From contig NZ_BBMP01000024.1 of the NCBI RefSeq assembly GCF_000755245.1, forward strand, positions 62,001-126,000: a DNA stretch of 64,000 bases. Direction: 5' to 3'. The notes under the pieces were generated by a model. The model saw nothing but the letters and a program-made list of their open reading frames with translations, did no database searches and was not told the origin of the DNA. The stretch comes from Halococcus sediminicola (GTDB taxonomy: Archaea > Halobacteriota > Halobacteria > Halobacteriales > Halococcaceae). Position numbers and translations under genes: made by a program. This document shows positions 35,872 through 45,152 of the stretch, one piece after another (the stretch's first letter is position 1; every line of letters begins with the position of its first letter).

Positions 35872-36739
35872 TTCACGCTGACCCGGGTGTTTCTCCAGCC
35901 AATCCGGTGTTTTCGATAGTAACCAGAGAGCGGCTACCGAAATTTGTCATACACGGCCATCTGTGAGATGTAGGCTCTCGGTATTGATTTCGAACCTAGC
36001 CGTGCATGAGCAAACTACCTGCCTGACTTCAGGTACTATGAATGACGATAGTAGCAATTCGCTGGTTAACGGTCTTCTCATGTACAAATTTCGGGGAACC
36101 AGAATAGCAGCTGACTGAGTTATATAGCGGGATATGATGTAATATTTGCGCCGTCCTGCGTAATCGGCTTGTTCTTATCGCGATCTGAACGGGGATGACT
36201 GGTAGTCAAAGCGATTATCTCTGGTCTAGCTGCCTACTGGGCATGGGGAATCCACATGCTCAACATCAGGCTTCAAGAAAAATTCAGTCTAGGAGGATTG
36301 GTATAGAACCAAACTTGGAGATACTGGAGGATGAGTGATTCTACAAGCGAAATCGACGGACGGTGACCTTTCTCGCCAATGAAAACCGCGATTAGAGCGA
36401 ATGCGATCTGCTATTCAATGCATGTCTGGTGCTTAGCCGGTGAAAATAGCTAAGAGTAGGGTCAGCAGGCGCGTCCCGCAGCTATCGAGAACGCGATGAA
36501 CGCAACAACGGAGTGGTCCCCATCAATCGCCCGGCACGATGCAGAACGCATGGATCTCGATAGACACGCCGGCTGAGATTGACGGTCGCTCTCCGAGATG
36601 AACGTCTACAGTCTCACGAAACAAGAGATTGTCAGCTGCCACACGTTGCACATCACAACGCCAATCACGAAGTACAGGGCTAAGATAATTACCAAAGTTC
36701 GAAGTGAGCAGATATCTATAGGCAGATTTTGGTGTTGCT
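35872..36739. other. AT-rich intergenic stretch with a repeat copy
   Basis: 868 bases without a supported gene. It is visibly more AT-rich than the regulator cluster to its left, with many stops in all frames, and holds repeat copy C at 36002-36039. The last 100 bases carry GATAATTACC-type AT boxes that likely form the promoter of the SDR gene. Loss of older genes here is likely. Confidence 0.6.
36002..36039. repeat. Copy C of the dispersed repeat
   Basis: GTGCATGAGCAAACTACCTG followed by CCTGACTTCAGGTACTAT, 38 bases, two mismatches from copy B at 26761 in the same orientation and matching copy A at 25418 inverted. In this copy CCTGA-CT-TCAGG is a perfect palindrome. The flanks differ, so only the core is shared. 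Confidence 0.85.
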
Positions 36740-37564
36740 ATGTCGAGCAATGCAAACGACCTAGAAGGACAGGTTGCACTGATCACTGGTGGTGGCGGAG
36801 ACATCGGGACCGGAATCGCTACCGAATTGGCTCAACACGGAGCAGATATTGCAGTGGCTGACGTCGATTCACTCGAAAGTGAACATAACCAAGCTGGCTC
36901 GTCTGACATTGGTGGCTACGAGAGCTCTCAGTCGGTCATCGACAAAATCGAAGAAATCGGCCAAAACGTGATTTCTGTTGAATGTGATGTCACAGATAGT
37001 GAACAAACTCAACAGATGGCTGAAACGGTGGTCAACGAGTTTGGGAGCATAGATATACTAGCGGCCAACGCCGGCATAATCACCGCGTCGTCAGTTGAGG
37101 ACATGGATGAGGATGAGTGGGACGCAGTAATGGATGTGAATGTCAAAGGGCAGCTTCTATGTGCCCAGGCAGTTATCCCACAAATGAAAAGTCAAGAGGA
37201 CGGCGCGATTATCAACACTGCTTCCGTGGCAGGTAAGGTACCATTCCGTGATCTCGCGCACTACTGTGCGTCAAAATACGCCTCCATTGGCCTTACTCAA
37301 ACACTTGCCCTTGAGTTAGCACCGGATGACATTACGGTCAATGCGATTTGCCCCGGGATTGTTGAAACTCCGATGTGGACGGATGTCCTAACACCGAGTA
37401 GAGATGAACCCTATGATGAAACCATTCAAAATCTCATGCCGCTTGGTCGTGACCAGACTCCTAAGGACATGGGAGAACTTGCCGTGTATTTCGCCACGAG
37501 TGAAAACGTGACTGGCCAAGCAGTGAATGTCGACGGCGGAATGACTATAAATGTCGTTAGATAG
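36740..37564 (+). CDS. Short-chain dehydrogenase/reductase (SDR)
   Basis: A 274-residue classical SDR. Cofactor site TGGGGDIG (residues 16-23); NAG motif in ILAANAGI; catalytic Ser in NTASVAGKV; YCASK for Tyr and Lys; end motif GQAVNVDGGM. An inserted loop of about 12 residues after the first strand (DSLESEHNQAGSSDIGGY) resembles the longer loop of carveol-dehydrogenase/mycofactocin-linked SDRs; this is only a likeness. Enzyme substrate unknown. It is separated from the downstream ADH gene by an IS, so the two may once have been neighbours. Confidence 0.86.
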   Translation: MSSNANDLEGQVALITGGGGDIGTGIATELAQHGADIAVADVDSLESEHNQAGSSDIGGYESSQSVIDKIEEIGQNVISVECDVTDSEQTQQMAETVVNEFGSIDILAANAGIITASSVEDMDEDEWDAVMDVNVKGQLLCAQAVIPQMKSQEDGAIINTASVAGKVPFRDLAHYCASKYASIGLTQTLALELAPDDITVNAICPGIVETPMWTDVLTPSRDEPYDETIQNLMPLGRDQTPKDMGELAVYFATSENVTGQAVNVDGGMTINVVR

Positions 37565-37717
37565 GCTCCTTCTCTCCTAACCATTCAGTGGGTGCTATCT
37601 CGTATTGTTTTGACCCTGAGCAGTCATAACTCTAAGTGCTGGTGCAGAATTTCGAACCGTTGCTGTGATGCATATTCTGAAATACGGCCAATGCGGTCCT
37701 CTTTCCTGAATATTTTG

Positions 37718-39002
37718 CTCACCTCTGCACGTTCATAAACTCCCCTCTGAGTGGAGGAAGAGATGGTCGATTTCCTCCATCAGTCCGTCGAGATCACGAT
37801 CTGGCTGGTCGCGCACCCACGAGAACATGTTGTAGATCGCCTCTTTGAGGCCGTATTCGAGCTGTGCTCGGAGCGACGAGGCTTTCGAGACGAGTCGCTC
37901 CGGGACGCTCGATTCGGGACCAAGACGAAGGAGACTGTAGGTCAGCATCTGAAGGTGCCAGTGGCGACTGGCACCGTCAGAATCACGAACCTCGCAGCCT
38001 CCAAGGCCGAGATCCCGCTTCGAGTCCTCGAAGAATGTCTCGATTCGCCACCGATAGCAATAGCTCCGGATGATATGGGCTGTAGGGGCGTCGACCTTGT
38101 TCGTTGCGAGGTACTTGACCGGATTGTCTTCGTCGTCATCTGTGATTTTCTCAGCGATTGCCAGTCGTACCTCACCTAACTTCGAGACCGGCAGCGTCTT
38201 CGTCCAGATCTTGTACGTTTCTTCGTCGATCCCACGCTCTACCTTGTCGATGCGCTCTTCCAGCGCATCGACGCGCATCTCCTCGTTATCGAAGGTCACC
38301 TGCCGGTTGCTCCGCAGTGGTCCGATCCAGTCCTTGCCGTAGGATTCGACGTGCTTGATCAGGTCCGAATCGTGGGCGAACCACGAGTCAAAGAGGTAGG
38401 TGTCCGCAGGCACACCTACCTCTTCTTCCAATTCCGAGATCATCTCGCGGGCGAGGTCGTACTTCGTCTCGTCCTCGTCGTCCTGGTCTTCGTCGTCGGA
38501 TTTCTCGTACTGGCGAAATGCGAGTGGATAGGAGGTTTTGTCATCGGTGTAGAACGCATAGACGAGGTCCTGTCCCCAGACGGGTTCTCCCTCGGTGTGA
38601 TCGTAGAACTTTCCAGCACCGGGAAGTTCCTTCCCGGTTCGCTGGAACACCGAGTCATCGATGACGATGTAGCCATCCTGTGACCAGCGCGTTTCGCCGT
38701 GTTTTTGCAGTTCCTCTAACCGCTCGTGGTTGAGCCGGTCTTCGTCCCAGTCGTACTCGGTGAGGAATTTGTTGAGTGCTCGGTCGCCTTGAGCCGGAAG
38801 GACTTCACGTGCGATCCCGGTCACGGTCTTGCTGCGGGCCGCAGCAAGACCTGTCACGTACGTTTTGGCGTGATGAGTCTGGTGATACGACAGCGAGTCG
38901 AACTCGTCCAGCGGATCGGTGCAGGACAGGAAGTCCGTAATCGGAAGCATCGGCCGTCACTGCCGGCTACGTCGCGTTCCGACTTAAACGTGCAGAGCCG
39001 AG
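37718..39002. mobile_element. Complete IS (1285 bp), IS4/IS701-type, with terminal repeats and 7-bp target duplication
   Basis: Terminal inverted repeats match over 16 bases with two differences: left end CTCACCTCTGCACGTT at 37718, right end (reverse complement) CTCGGCTCTGCACGTT ending at 39002. The target duplication is TATTTTG at 37711-37717 and 39003-39009. One intact transposase gene. It sits exactly after the stop codon of the ADH gene at 39010, so no gene is broken. A 233-bp MITE with the same ends is found at 46869-47101. Confidence 0.95.
37733..38950 (-). CDS. IS4/IS701-type transposase
   Basis: A 405-residue DDE transposase. Catalytic marks: IVIDDSVFQRTG (first Asp), TYLFDSWFAHDSDLI (second Asp), and YCYRWRIETFFEDSK with the Y-(2)-R-(3)-E-(6)-K spacing. 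An acidic loop KSDDEDQDDEDETKYD is in the core. Intact frame from ATG 38950, nearly filling the IS. Family best read as IS701-like within the IS4 superfamily. Its MITE relative in this window suggests it was active here. Confidence 0.9.
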   Translation of the reverse strand: MLPITDFLSCTDPLDEFDSLSYHQTHHAKTYVTGLAAARSKTVTGIAREVLPAQGDRALNKFLTEYDWDEDRLNHERLEELQKHGETRWSQDGYIVIDDSVFQRTGKELPGAGKFYDHTEGEPVWGQDLVYAFYTDDKTSYPLAFRQYEKSDDEDQDDEDETKYDLAREMISELEEEVGVPADTYLFDSWFAHDSDLIKHVESYGKDWIGPLRSNRQVTFDNEEMRVDALEERIDKVERGIDEETYKIWTKTLPVSKLGEVRLAIAEKITDDDEDNPVKYLATNKVDAPTAHIIRSYCYRWRIETFFEDSKRDLGLGGCEVRDSDGASRHWHLQMLTYSLLRLGPESSVPERLVSKASSLRAQLEYGLKEAIYNMFSWVRDQPDRDLDGLMEEIDHLFLHSEGSL

Positions 39003-39009
39003 TATTTTG

Positions 39010-40050
39010 TTAAGGAGTGATAACTGCCCGCCCCTCTATTTCGCCGCGCTCTAGGCTTGCTGCAACGTTATTGATTTCGTCTAAGCTATAGCGGGATGTG
39101 CGAAGGTTGACGTCACCACGGTCAACAAGTGCAACAAGTTCTTGCAACTCTGTGTAATTTCCGACAAGTGTCCCTTTATATCCAAAGTCACCGTTCACAA
39201 GTGCTTGAGATGGTTGATGAACATGTCCACCATAGCCCACAACGTAGTGATTTCCACCAGGAGCAACGATCTCCGGACCAAGACCAGTGGTTTCGTCGGA
39301 GCCAACAAAGTCCAGTACTGCGTGTGCACCCACATCATCAGTGAGCGTATTAACTATGTTAGCAACGTCCTCTTGACTTGGGTCGATAGTATGATGTGCA
39401 CCAAGGTCACTGGCCAGTGAACGCGCTGATTCTTTGATATCAACTGCAGTAATACTGACAGGACTCATTGCGTTGAGGCACTGTAGTCCGATGTGACCAA
39501 GACCACCAACACCGACTACTACCGCATGGTCGCCAGGATTCAGTTCGCGACTGGCGAGCTTTACTGCATGATACGCTGTGATACCTGCGTCGGCATGAGG
39601 AGCTATGTCAGTAGTGTCAACACCATCTGGGAGCGGAATTACCGCACGATCGTTAGTCCGAAGGTATTCGGCAAATCCACCGTCGGTTGAGAGCCCAGGA
39701 AATGCGAGATTCTTACAATGCATGTCATTTCCTAACCGACAGGGTCGACACGTCCCGCATGTCATTACAGTATGACAGATCACCGAATCACCTTCTGAGA
39801 CAGTTGAGACATCCTCACCCACCTCAACCACTTGGCCGGCGTTTTCATGGCCAAGCGTCATCGGAAGGTCCTGTGGCATATATTGCTCCCACATACCTTC
39901 GACAACGTGATTATCCGTCTGACACCATCCAGCTCCTTCTACCTCTACTATCACTCCATCGGCAGTGTTGGCTTGTGGTTCGTCAACATCATCGATTGAA
40001 AGTGCGTTACTCATCTCCTCAGTATACTCATGGAGTCTAGCTGCTTTCAT
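39010..40050 (-). CDS. Zinc-dependent alcohol dehydrogenase (MDR)
   Basis: A 346-residue zinc MDR. Catalytic zinc site in GAGWCQTDNHVVEG and LGHENAGQVV; structural zinc loop TCGTCRPCRLGNDMHC; Rossmann VVGVGGLGHIGLQ near residue 175. The TAA stop lies directly against the target duplication of the IS at its left. The gene is divergent from the amidohydrolase gene at 40383, with a perfect inverted repeat in between. Likely acts on a short alcohol in the same pathway as the neighbours. Confidence 0.87.
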   Translation of the reverse strand: MKAARLHEYTEEMSNALSIDDVDEPQANTADGVIVEVEGAGWCQTDNHVVEGMWEQYMPQDLPMTLGHENAGQVVEVGEDVSTVSEGDSVICHTVMTCGTCRPCRLGNDMHCKNLAFPGLSTDGGFAEYLRTNDRAVIPLPDGVDTTDIAPHADAGITAYHAVKLASRELNPGDHAVVVGVGGLGHIGLQCLNAMSPVSITAVDIKESARSLASDLGAHHTIDPSQEDVANIVNTLTDDVGAHAVLDFVGSDETTGLGPEIVAPGGNHYVVGYGGHVHQPSQALVNGDFGYKGTLVGNYTELQELVALVDRGDVNLRTSRYSLDEINNVAASLERGEIEGRAVITP

Positions 40051-40382
40051 CGCAAATGAACGATTGATAGAGAAAGAGTATAAATGTTAGCCTAATTGAG
40101 TCAACTCATTTCAGGTCGTAACTTCGACTGTCAGTTCCCTGTACACGGTGAATTGCTCGTCGATCGCGCTAATTCAGCTGAATAGGCAGACATTACTCTC
40201 CGAATCATAGTATACATGTAATTAAAATACTAATTACATGTCTTTAGAGCTACTATCAGGGTATGAATAAGTAGCAAGCGATATCTGAGATTTCAGTTGG
40301 TGCCAAGTGTATTCTTGAGTTGTAGGTAGTCACTGCAGCCACCAAAAGTCTAATAATCGTTAAGGGAGAAATTTGGGCTGCC
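40051..40382. other. AT-rich divergent promoter region
   Basis: 332 bases between the ADH (minus) and amidohydrolase (plus) genes. AT-rich, with CTAATAATCGTTAAGG just before the plus-strand start and the inverted repeat at 40214-40241 near its centre. No gene is supported. Confidence 0.7.
40214..40241. promoter_or_regulatory. Perfect 11-bp inverted repeat, candidate operator
   Basis: ACATGTAATTA, a 6-base spacer (AAATAC) and TAATTACATGT. It lies between divergent ADH and amidohydrolase genes, 164 bases from one start and 142 from the other. Symmetry and position fit a shared operator, for example for a dimeric regulator. A terminator is unlikely because no gene ends here. Confidence 0.65.
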
Positions 40383-41435
40383 ATGTATAAGCATAACGGA
40401 GAGGACGTATTCGTCGTCGATGCACACATTCATGACTGGGACGCAACCCCAGAGAATATCATCCACGAAGGCGGTGAACAGTTCATCCAATGCTTCCACG
40501 ACTACCACACCGCGTTCACTCCCGAAGAACGACAGTGGACTATTGAAGAATACCGAAAGTACAGCGACGAGCGGATGGTTCAGGACTTGTTCCGTGATGG
40601 CCACGCCGATATGGCCATCTTTCAGCCCACGTATCTCAACGAATTTTACGAGAATGGGTTCAACACTATCGAGAGCATTGCAGATCTCTCTGAAAAATAC
40701 GAAGACCGGTTCGTGCTTAATGGTCGGTTTGACTCACGAGAAGGCGAAGCAGGACTCCAAGAACTCGAACGCCAGAAAGAAGAACACGACATCACAGGGG
40801 TCAAGCTCTACACTGCTGAGTGGAAGGGTGACTCGAAGGGCTGGCGGCTTGATTCAGAAGACTCGTTCGAATATCTGGAGAAGTGTGCTGAACTCGGTAT
40901 AAAGAACATACACGCCCACAAAGGTCCGACGATCCGCCCACTGAACCGTGACGCATTCGACGTCCGGGACATCGACGATGCCGCTACCTCATTTCCCGAA
41001 CTCAATTTCATTGTTGAGCACGTCGGTTTCCCCCGGTTCGACGACTTCGCTCACATCGGAGCCGAGGAGACCAACGTCTACGGTGGGTTAGCGGTCGTTG
41101 CACCAATGGCTCGCGCCCGCCCCCGGAAATTCGGCGAGATCATCGGTGAACTTCTCTTCTGGGTTGGCGAGGACAACCTCCTATTTGGAAGTGACTACGC
41201 ACTTTGGGAACCCGAATGGGTCGTCGAGGCCGTAATGGAGGCTGAACTTACCCCTGAACAGCGCGACGAGTTCGGCCTCGAACTCACGCACGACGTCAAG
41301 AAAAAGATCATCGGCGAAAACGCGGCCGAACTCTACGATATCGATATTGAGGAGCAAAAAGAAAAATTGGCCAATGATGCCATTAGCGCTGAATTCGATC
41401 TTGAGGATCAGTATGGGGGTGCCACCGCAGACTAA
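40383..41435 (+). CDS. Amidohydrolase-family (TIM-barrel) metal hydrolase
   Basis: A 350-residue amidohydrolase-2 type protein. Metal-site residues: VVDAHIHDW (HxH, near residue 15), VKLYTAEWK (Lys/strand 4), NIHAHKGPT, IVEHVGFPRF and GSDYALWEP (final Asp). It overlaps the start of the DUF59 gene (ATGG), so they are translationally coupled. A similar pair lies in bacterial propane/acetone monooxygenase operons, where its role is accessory; no monooxygenase is seen here. The hydrolysed substrate is unknown. Confidence 0.85.
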   Translation: MYKHNGEDVFVVDAHIHDWDATPENIIHEGGEQFIQCFHDYHTAFTPEERQWTIEEYRKYSDERMVQDLFRDGHADMAIFQPTYLNEFYENGFNTIESIADLSEKYEDRFVLNGRFDSREGEAGLQELERQKEEHDITGVKLYTAEWKGDSKGWRLDSEDSFEYLEKCAELGIKNIHAHKGPTIRPLNRDAFDVRDIDDAATSFPELNFIVEHVGFPRFDDFAHIGAEETNVYGGLAVVAPMARARPRKFGEIIGELLFWVGEDNLLFGSDYALWEPEWVVEAVMEAELTPEQRDEFGLELTHDVKKKIIGENAAELYDIDIEEQKEKLANDAISAEFDLEDQYGGATAD

Positions 41436-42190
41436 TGGCTACCACCACTAAACAACCAACTACTGATGACGTGCGTGCTCGGCTCGAGAGTGTCGATGAC
41501 CCTGAGCTCGACGAGTCGATCGTCGATCTCGAGTATATTCACGACCTTACGATCGACGGCTCGAAGGTATCGGTAACGCTCGTATTGCCGACCGCATGGT
41601 GTTCACCAGCCTTCGCTTGGATGATGGCAACTGGCGCGCGCGATGAGCTCGAAGCCCTCTCGGAAGTGGATACCGCGACAATCACACTCGAAGACCACAT
41701 GCACGCGACTGAAATAAATCGTGGCGTCAACGAACGGCTCGACTTCGAAATGGTCTTCGAGGAGGCTGAGGACGATATCGAAGCGGTTCGCCGGACACTC
41801 GCGGAGAAGGCGCGCATGAGTCGTCAGTACCACGCCATCGATACGTTGCTCGATGCCGGCCTTGACGCGGAGCAGATCGTCAATCTCACTCATGAGGCGA
41901 TCGACCTTCCAGACGGAATGGAGGGCGAGGCGTCGGTGTATCTCGCCGACGACTCCTTCGCGGTATCCGTGTCGGCTGACCCGCTCGCCGACTACCTCAA
42001 AAAAGCAACCGAGGTCGGAATCGTCGAAGGGCCGACTGACCGGGTTTTCGCTACCGTCGAGGAAGACCCCATTGTAGCTGACGAACTCGACCGTGAACAG
42101 CGCCGGGCGCGGCTGACAGGCGCGACTGTGTCTGGGCAAGGTGCTATCTGCGAGGGGCTCAACAAGGCCAGAAAGCTAAAAGGCGATTAA
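41435..42190 (+). CDS. DUF59/MIP18-type iron-sulfur assembly-like protein
   Basis: A 251-residue protein. Residues about 11-95 are a DUF59 domain (RARLESVDDPELDESIVDLE, then PTAWCSPAFAWMM) with the conserved Cys in CSP. The rest (about 110-251) is an extension without a known motif, ending in AICEGLNKARKLKGD. In bacteria, DUF59 proteins in such operons help mature iron enzymes. It overlaps the amidohydrolase gene by one base and converges with the zinc-ribbon gene at 42187. Confidence 0.8.
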   Translation: MATTTKQPTTDDVRARLESVDDPELDESIVDLEYIHDLTIDGSKVSVTLVLPTAWCSPAFAWMMATGARDELEALSEVDTATITLEDHMHATEINRGVNERLDFEMVFEEAEDDIEAVRRTLAEKARMSRQYHAIDTLLDAGLDAEQIVNLTHEAIDLPDGMEGEASVYLADDSFAVSVSADPLADYLKKATEVGIVEGPTDRVFATVEEDPIVADELDREQRRARLTGATVSGQGAICEGLNKARKLKGD

Positions 42191-42375
42191 GTGGAATTCT
42201 CAATTCCGTAGGAACCACCCAGACCGTATCGCCCACTTTCAATCCATTCCGTCTTTTCCCAGCCGCACTCCGGGCACCTGTCCAGCTGCCAATCGAACTC
42301 TTGACTACACTGTTGACATTTTACTTCTTCAGGATGGCGGTCATCAGCGAGTTTTCTATCGTCATCCTCTACCAT
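42187..42375 (-). CDS. Small zinc-ribbon protein
   Basis: A 62-residue protein with CQQCSQEFDWQLDRCPECGW, a four-cysteine ribbon in the C-terminal half of a highly charged protein. Its stop overlaps the DUF59 stop by 4 bases, convergent. Function unknown; it is typical of haloarchaeal zinc micro-proteins. Confidence 0.75.
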   Translation of the reverse strand: MVEDDDRKLADDRHPEEVKCQQCSQEFDWQLDRCPECGWEKTEWIESGRYGLGGSYGIENST

Positions 42376-42995
42376 GGTTTGTAATCGAGACCAACCCTAA
42401 TTTACTTTTTGGTGGTATCTGTACTGCGCCGAACGCGCTAGCAAGTGCTGTTCGCGAGTATCACAGTCATAAAAAGAGTACGACCTGATCTAAGTCTATC
42501 AGGAAGCTTTGGCTGTCCCCACCTCAAAAATCCCGTGTTGCGGTTTTTCTATTTCGCGTTTACTTGTCTGCTATCCCTGATCTGGCGGGCGGTTATCTCC
42601 TCATACAGGTGGCTCTGACCGACGGATACGGACGCTCACCGACAACGACGACGCAGAATACACTAACATTGTTGCAGAAGCGAACCGGGGTCGGATAGCG
42701 CTCTGTAGTTCGGTCGGAAGCCGTGGTTTGAGCCACAGCTCTCGCCAGCGTGCCTCTCAGATGGGATTCTAACCAGATCAACAACACGAATTGAACGCTC
42801 AACTCTGATTCGTCGACTTCCTTAATCCACTATACCCCAGATTTCGCCCACTGTAGGCTCTCTATACCTGCTGTAGTCTCATCTTGCAGAGTCGATGGAA
42901 GTTGAGACTAGCGCTCTCAATGCATAGAACATGGCCCAGTCTGACGGGCATCTGGCAATCGTCTCGACCTTAACTGTCTGTTCTTCCTGCCGATA
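42376..42995. other. Intergenic stretch holding repeats
   Basis: 620 bases without a supported gene; a 69-codon minus-strand frame at 42593-42802 is Arg/Thr-rich and unconvincing. It holds the left copy of a 22-base direct repeat (42860-42881) and an inverted repeat with arms TAGTCTCATCTT (42874-42885) and AAGTTGAGACTA (42897-42908). Confidence 0.6.
42860..42881. repeat. 22-base direct repeat, left copy
   Basis: Starts CTCTATACCTGCTG and ends TAGTCTCA; identical to 47632-47653, about 4.77 kb to the right in the same orientation. The pair encloses the truncated hydroxyacid dehydrogenase, HbpS-like, MDR and split SDR genes. The hairpin on its right shares part of the sequence. Confidence 0.9.
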
Positions 42996-43301
42996 TCAAA
43001 ACAGTGTATCCGGTTCGTCGCCACTAACAGGCTCAACCCCAATCGCTGAAGAAATCGCTTTTAGTTCAGACTTCGAAAATGCATCATCGGCCGCATCCTC
43101 TCGGCTATCGGCAAGCCCGACGGTAACGCGGATCTGCTGACGCATCGTCGCCGTCGATGTAACTGGGTCAGTAGTATCTGCAATCTCTAGTGTCGCACAC
43201 AGCGCTCCAAGTTCCTCCTTCGTGAACGATGCTGTCACCTCGCGCTTAAATCGTCCAACACCCCCACGAATCCCGTTCCGGATATCGTGTTTCGTGACCA
43301 T
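42996..43301 (-). CDS. Small haloarchaeal hypothetical protein
   Basis: A 101-residue acidic protein with a repeated pattern: ASFTKEELGALCATLEI and AFSKSELKAISSAIGV, about 60 residues apart. This suggests two copies of a short helical motif. No family recognised. Composition is typical for the organism, so it is likely a real gene. Confidence 0.6.
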   Translation of the reverse strand: MVTKHDIRNGIRGGVGRFKREVTASFTKEELGALCATLEIADTTDPVTSTATMRQQIRVTVGLADSREDAADDAFSKSELKAISSAIGVEPVSGDEPDTLF

Positions 43302-43499
43302 AGCACTACTCCGCTACCATTCGCTAAATGACTTCGATTTCCTCACCAGCCGTACAGCTATCGCTAAGAAATCGAATAGCTTCGTTTCATGACCCTGCTT
43401 TGACTGCTCAAAGTCACCCCACGTGTTCGGAAAGTTAGGTTCGTGGGGTAACTCTGGCGGCTCGGGCCAACGGATAGCTACTGAGATCTCTATTGTGAG

Positions 43500-44348
43500 T
43501 TACGCGGTGGACCCGACGCCAACATCGACATCGCGGCCGCCACCGAGCGTGGGATCCCCGTAGTGTACGCGCCGGGTCGGAACGCCATCAGTGTCGCGGA
43601 TATGACGTTGGGAATGATCCTTGGTGTGGCACGCAGTATTCCCCATGCTCATCATCTCCTTCACGAGGGCGTCTACACGGGCGAATCCGAGGCCGACGCT
43701 GCGGGTGGTGGTGAGCGCGAGGACGTGACGTGGGGGATCGCAAAAGGAACACCGTACATGGACCTCAAAGGGCCGGAGCTCGCTGGGAAACGGCTGGGGA
43801 TCGTCGGTCTCGGAGCAATCGGTCAGCTGGTCGCAACGCGTGCAACGGCCTTCGGCATGGACTGTGTCGCCTACGACCCGTTCATCGACGCCGAGACGAT
43901 GGCGGAGTATGATACCGAAAAAGTGGAACTCGACGACCTCCTTACGACCAGCGACTTTATCACGGTCCACAGCCCCGTGACCGACGAGACGCGCGGGATG
44001 ATCGGCGAACGGGAGTTCGGGATGATGCAAGACTCCGCGTACTTCGTCAATACCGCCCGTGCGGCGCTCACCGACCAGCGCGCACTGGTCGCCGAGCTCG
44101 AATCGGGCGGACTGCGAGGCGCGGCACTCGACGTCTACGACGGCGAACCCCTCCCTGAAGACCACTCGCTGCTCGACATGGAAAACGTCGTCACGACCCC
44201 ACATATCGCGGGCGCAGCCGAGGAAGTGCCTGCGCGCGGAGCCGAGATGGTAACCGACGATATTGCGTCGCTGCTTGATGGACGAGACCCCGAGTATCTC
44301 GCAAACCCGGATGTTCTCTCGGAATTCACCCCTCCAGATGAATCATAA
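43500..44348 (+). pseudogene. 5'-truncated D-2-hydroxyacid dehydrogenase
   Basis: The frame starts inside the protein: RGGPDANIDIAAATERGI (about residue 75 of a normal enzyme), continues through GLGAIG (NAD site), VHSPVTDETRGMI, NTARAALTDQRAL and TPHIAGAAEE, and ends normally. A TGA lies in frame at 43482 and no ATG precedes, so the N-terminal 70 or so residues are missing. Only a GTG at 43563 could start a shortened protein. It is a remnant of a gene cut at about 43500. Confidence 0.85.
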
Positions 44349-44576
44349 CTGGCTTACTCAGCGAGTCATCCGAACACGCAGAGGGTGAGTCAATCGATAT
44401 CCGGAGCCGGATAGCACGCTAGATACCTTGGGCAAGCGTTTCGAGATACTGACTCGCCTCGAAAACGCAGAAAACAACTACCCTCGCCCGTAGTCGGTCG
44501 AGAGCCTTTGATATGAACTGTCCGATGGCTGGTACTGCTCGAACACCGATAATTCGAGAGGAATCTCCGGGTCGAC

Positions 44577-44996
44577 CTACTCAAAGAGTTCCTCGAACTT
44601 CTCGATACCAGCGCGCGCGACCTCCATATCCTCGTCAACCTGTCCGCCACTGGAGCCGATCGCACCAACGACTTCATCGTCAATAGTGAGTGGATACCCA
44701 CCGCCAAAAATCACGATCTGGTCGTCATCGGTGGTCTGAAGGCCGTATAGCGAGCCACCAGGTTGGCAGGCTTCGGCGAGTTCGTGGGTGGGCATTTCGA
44801 GCCCCGCCGCGGTGTAGGCCTTGTCGGTTGAGATGTTCACGCTCGGGAGCCACGCTCCGTCCATGCGGTGCTGGGCGATCAGGTTTCCTTCCTCGTTGGC
44901 CACTGTGACCACTGATGGGACGCCGATCTCCTCGGCCTTTTCTTCTGCCGCAGCAATGATCTCCGTCGCATCGTCGAGGGGTATGGTTGCTACCAT
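44577..44996 (-). CDS. GlcG/HbpS-like heme-degradation family protein
   Basis: A 139-residue protein with the GlcG/HbpS fold pattern: EKAEEIGVPSVVTVANEEGN, then HRMDGAWLPSVNISTDKAYT, and the C-terminal GGGYPLTIDDEVVGAIGSSG. HbpS-type proteins bind heme or act with oxidoreductases. The start at 44996 is the typical one. It is divergent from the MDR gene at 45153, which suggests joint use in the same pathway. Confidence 0.85.
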   Translation of the reverse strand: MVATIPLDDATEIIAAAEEKAEEIGVPSVVTVANEEGNLIAQHRMDGAWLPSVNISTDKAYTAAGLEMPTHELAEACQPGGSLYGLQTTDDDQIVIFGGGYPLTIDDEVVGAIGSSGGQVDEDMEVARAGIEKFEELFE

Positions 44997-45152
44997 GGAT
45001 CGCTCGACTAATCGTTTTTCTCCAGCGAACAAAAGTCTTCCTCACTCTTTAGTAGAGCAGTCGAGACGAGGACACATCAAGATATAATTGAATCGATGGG
45101 AAACCAAAGCCCCATTATTACTCGGTTTGTCGTTCTGAGCGAGGTAATACAA

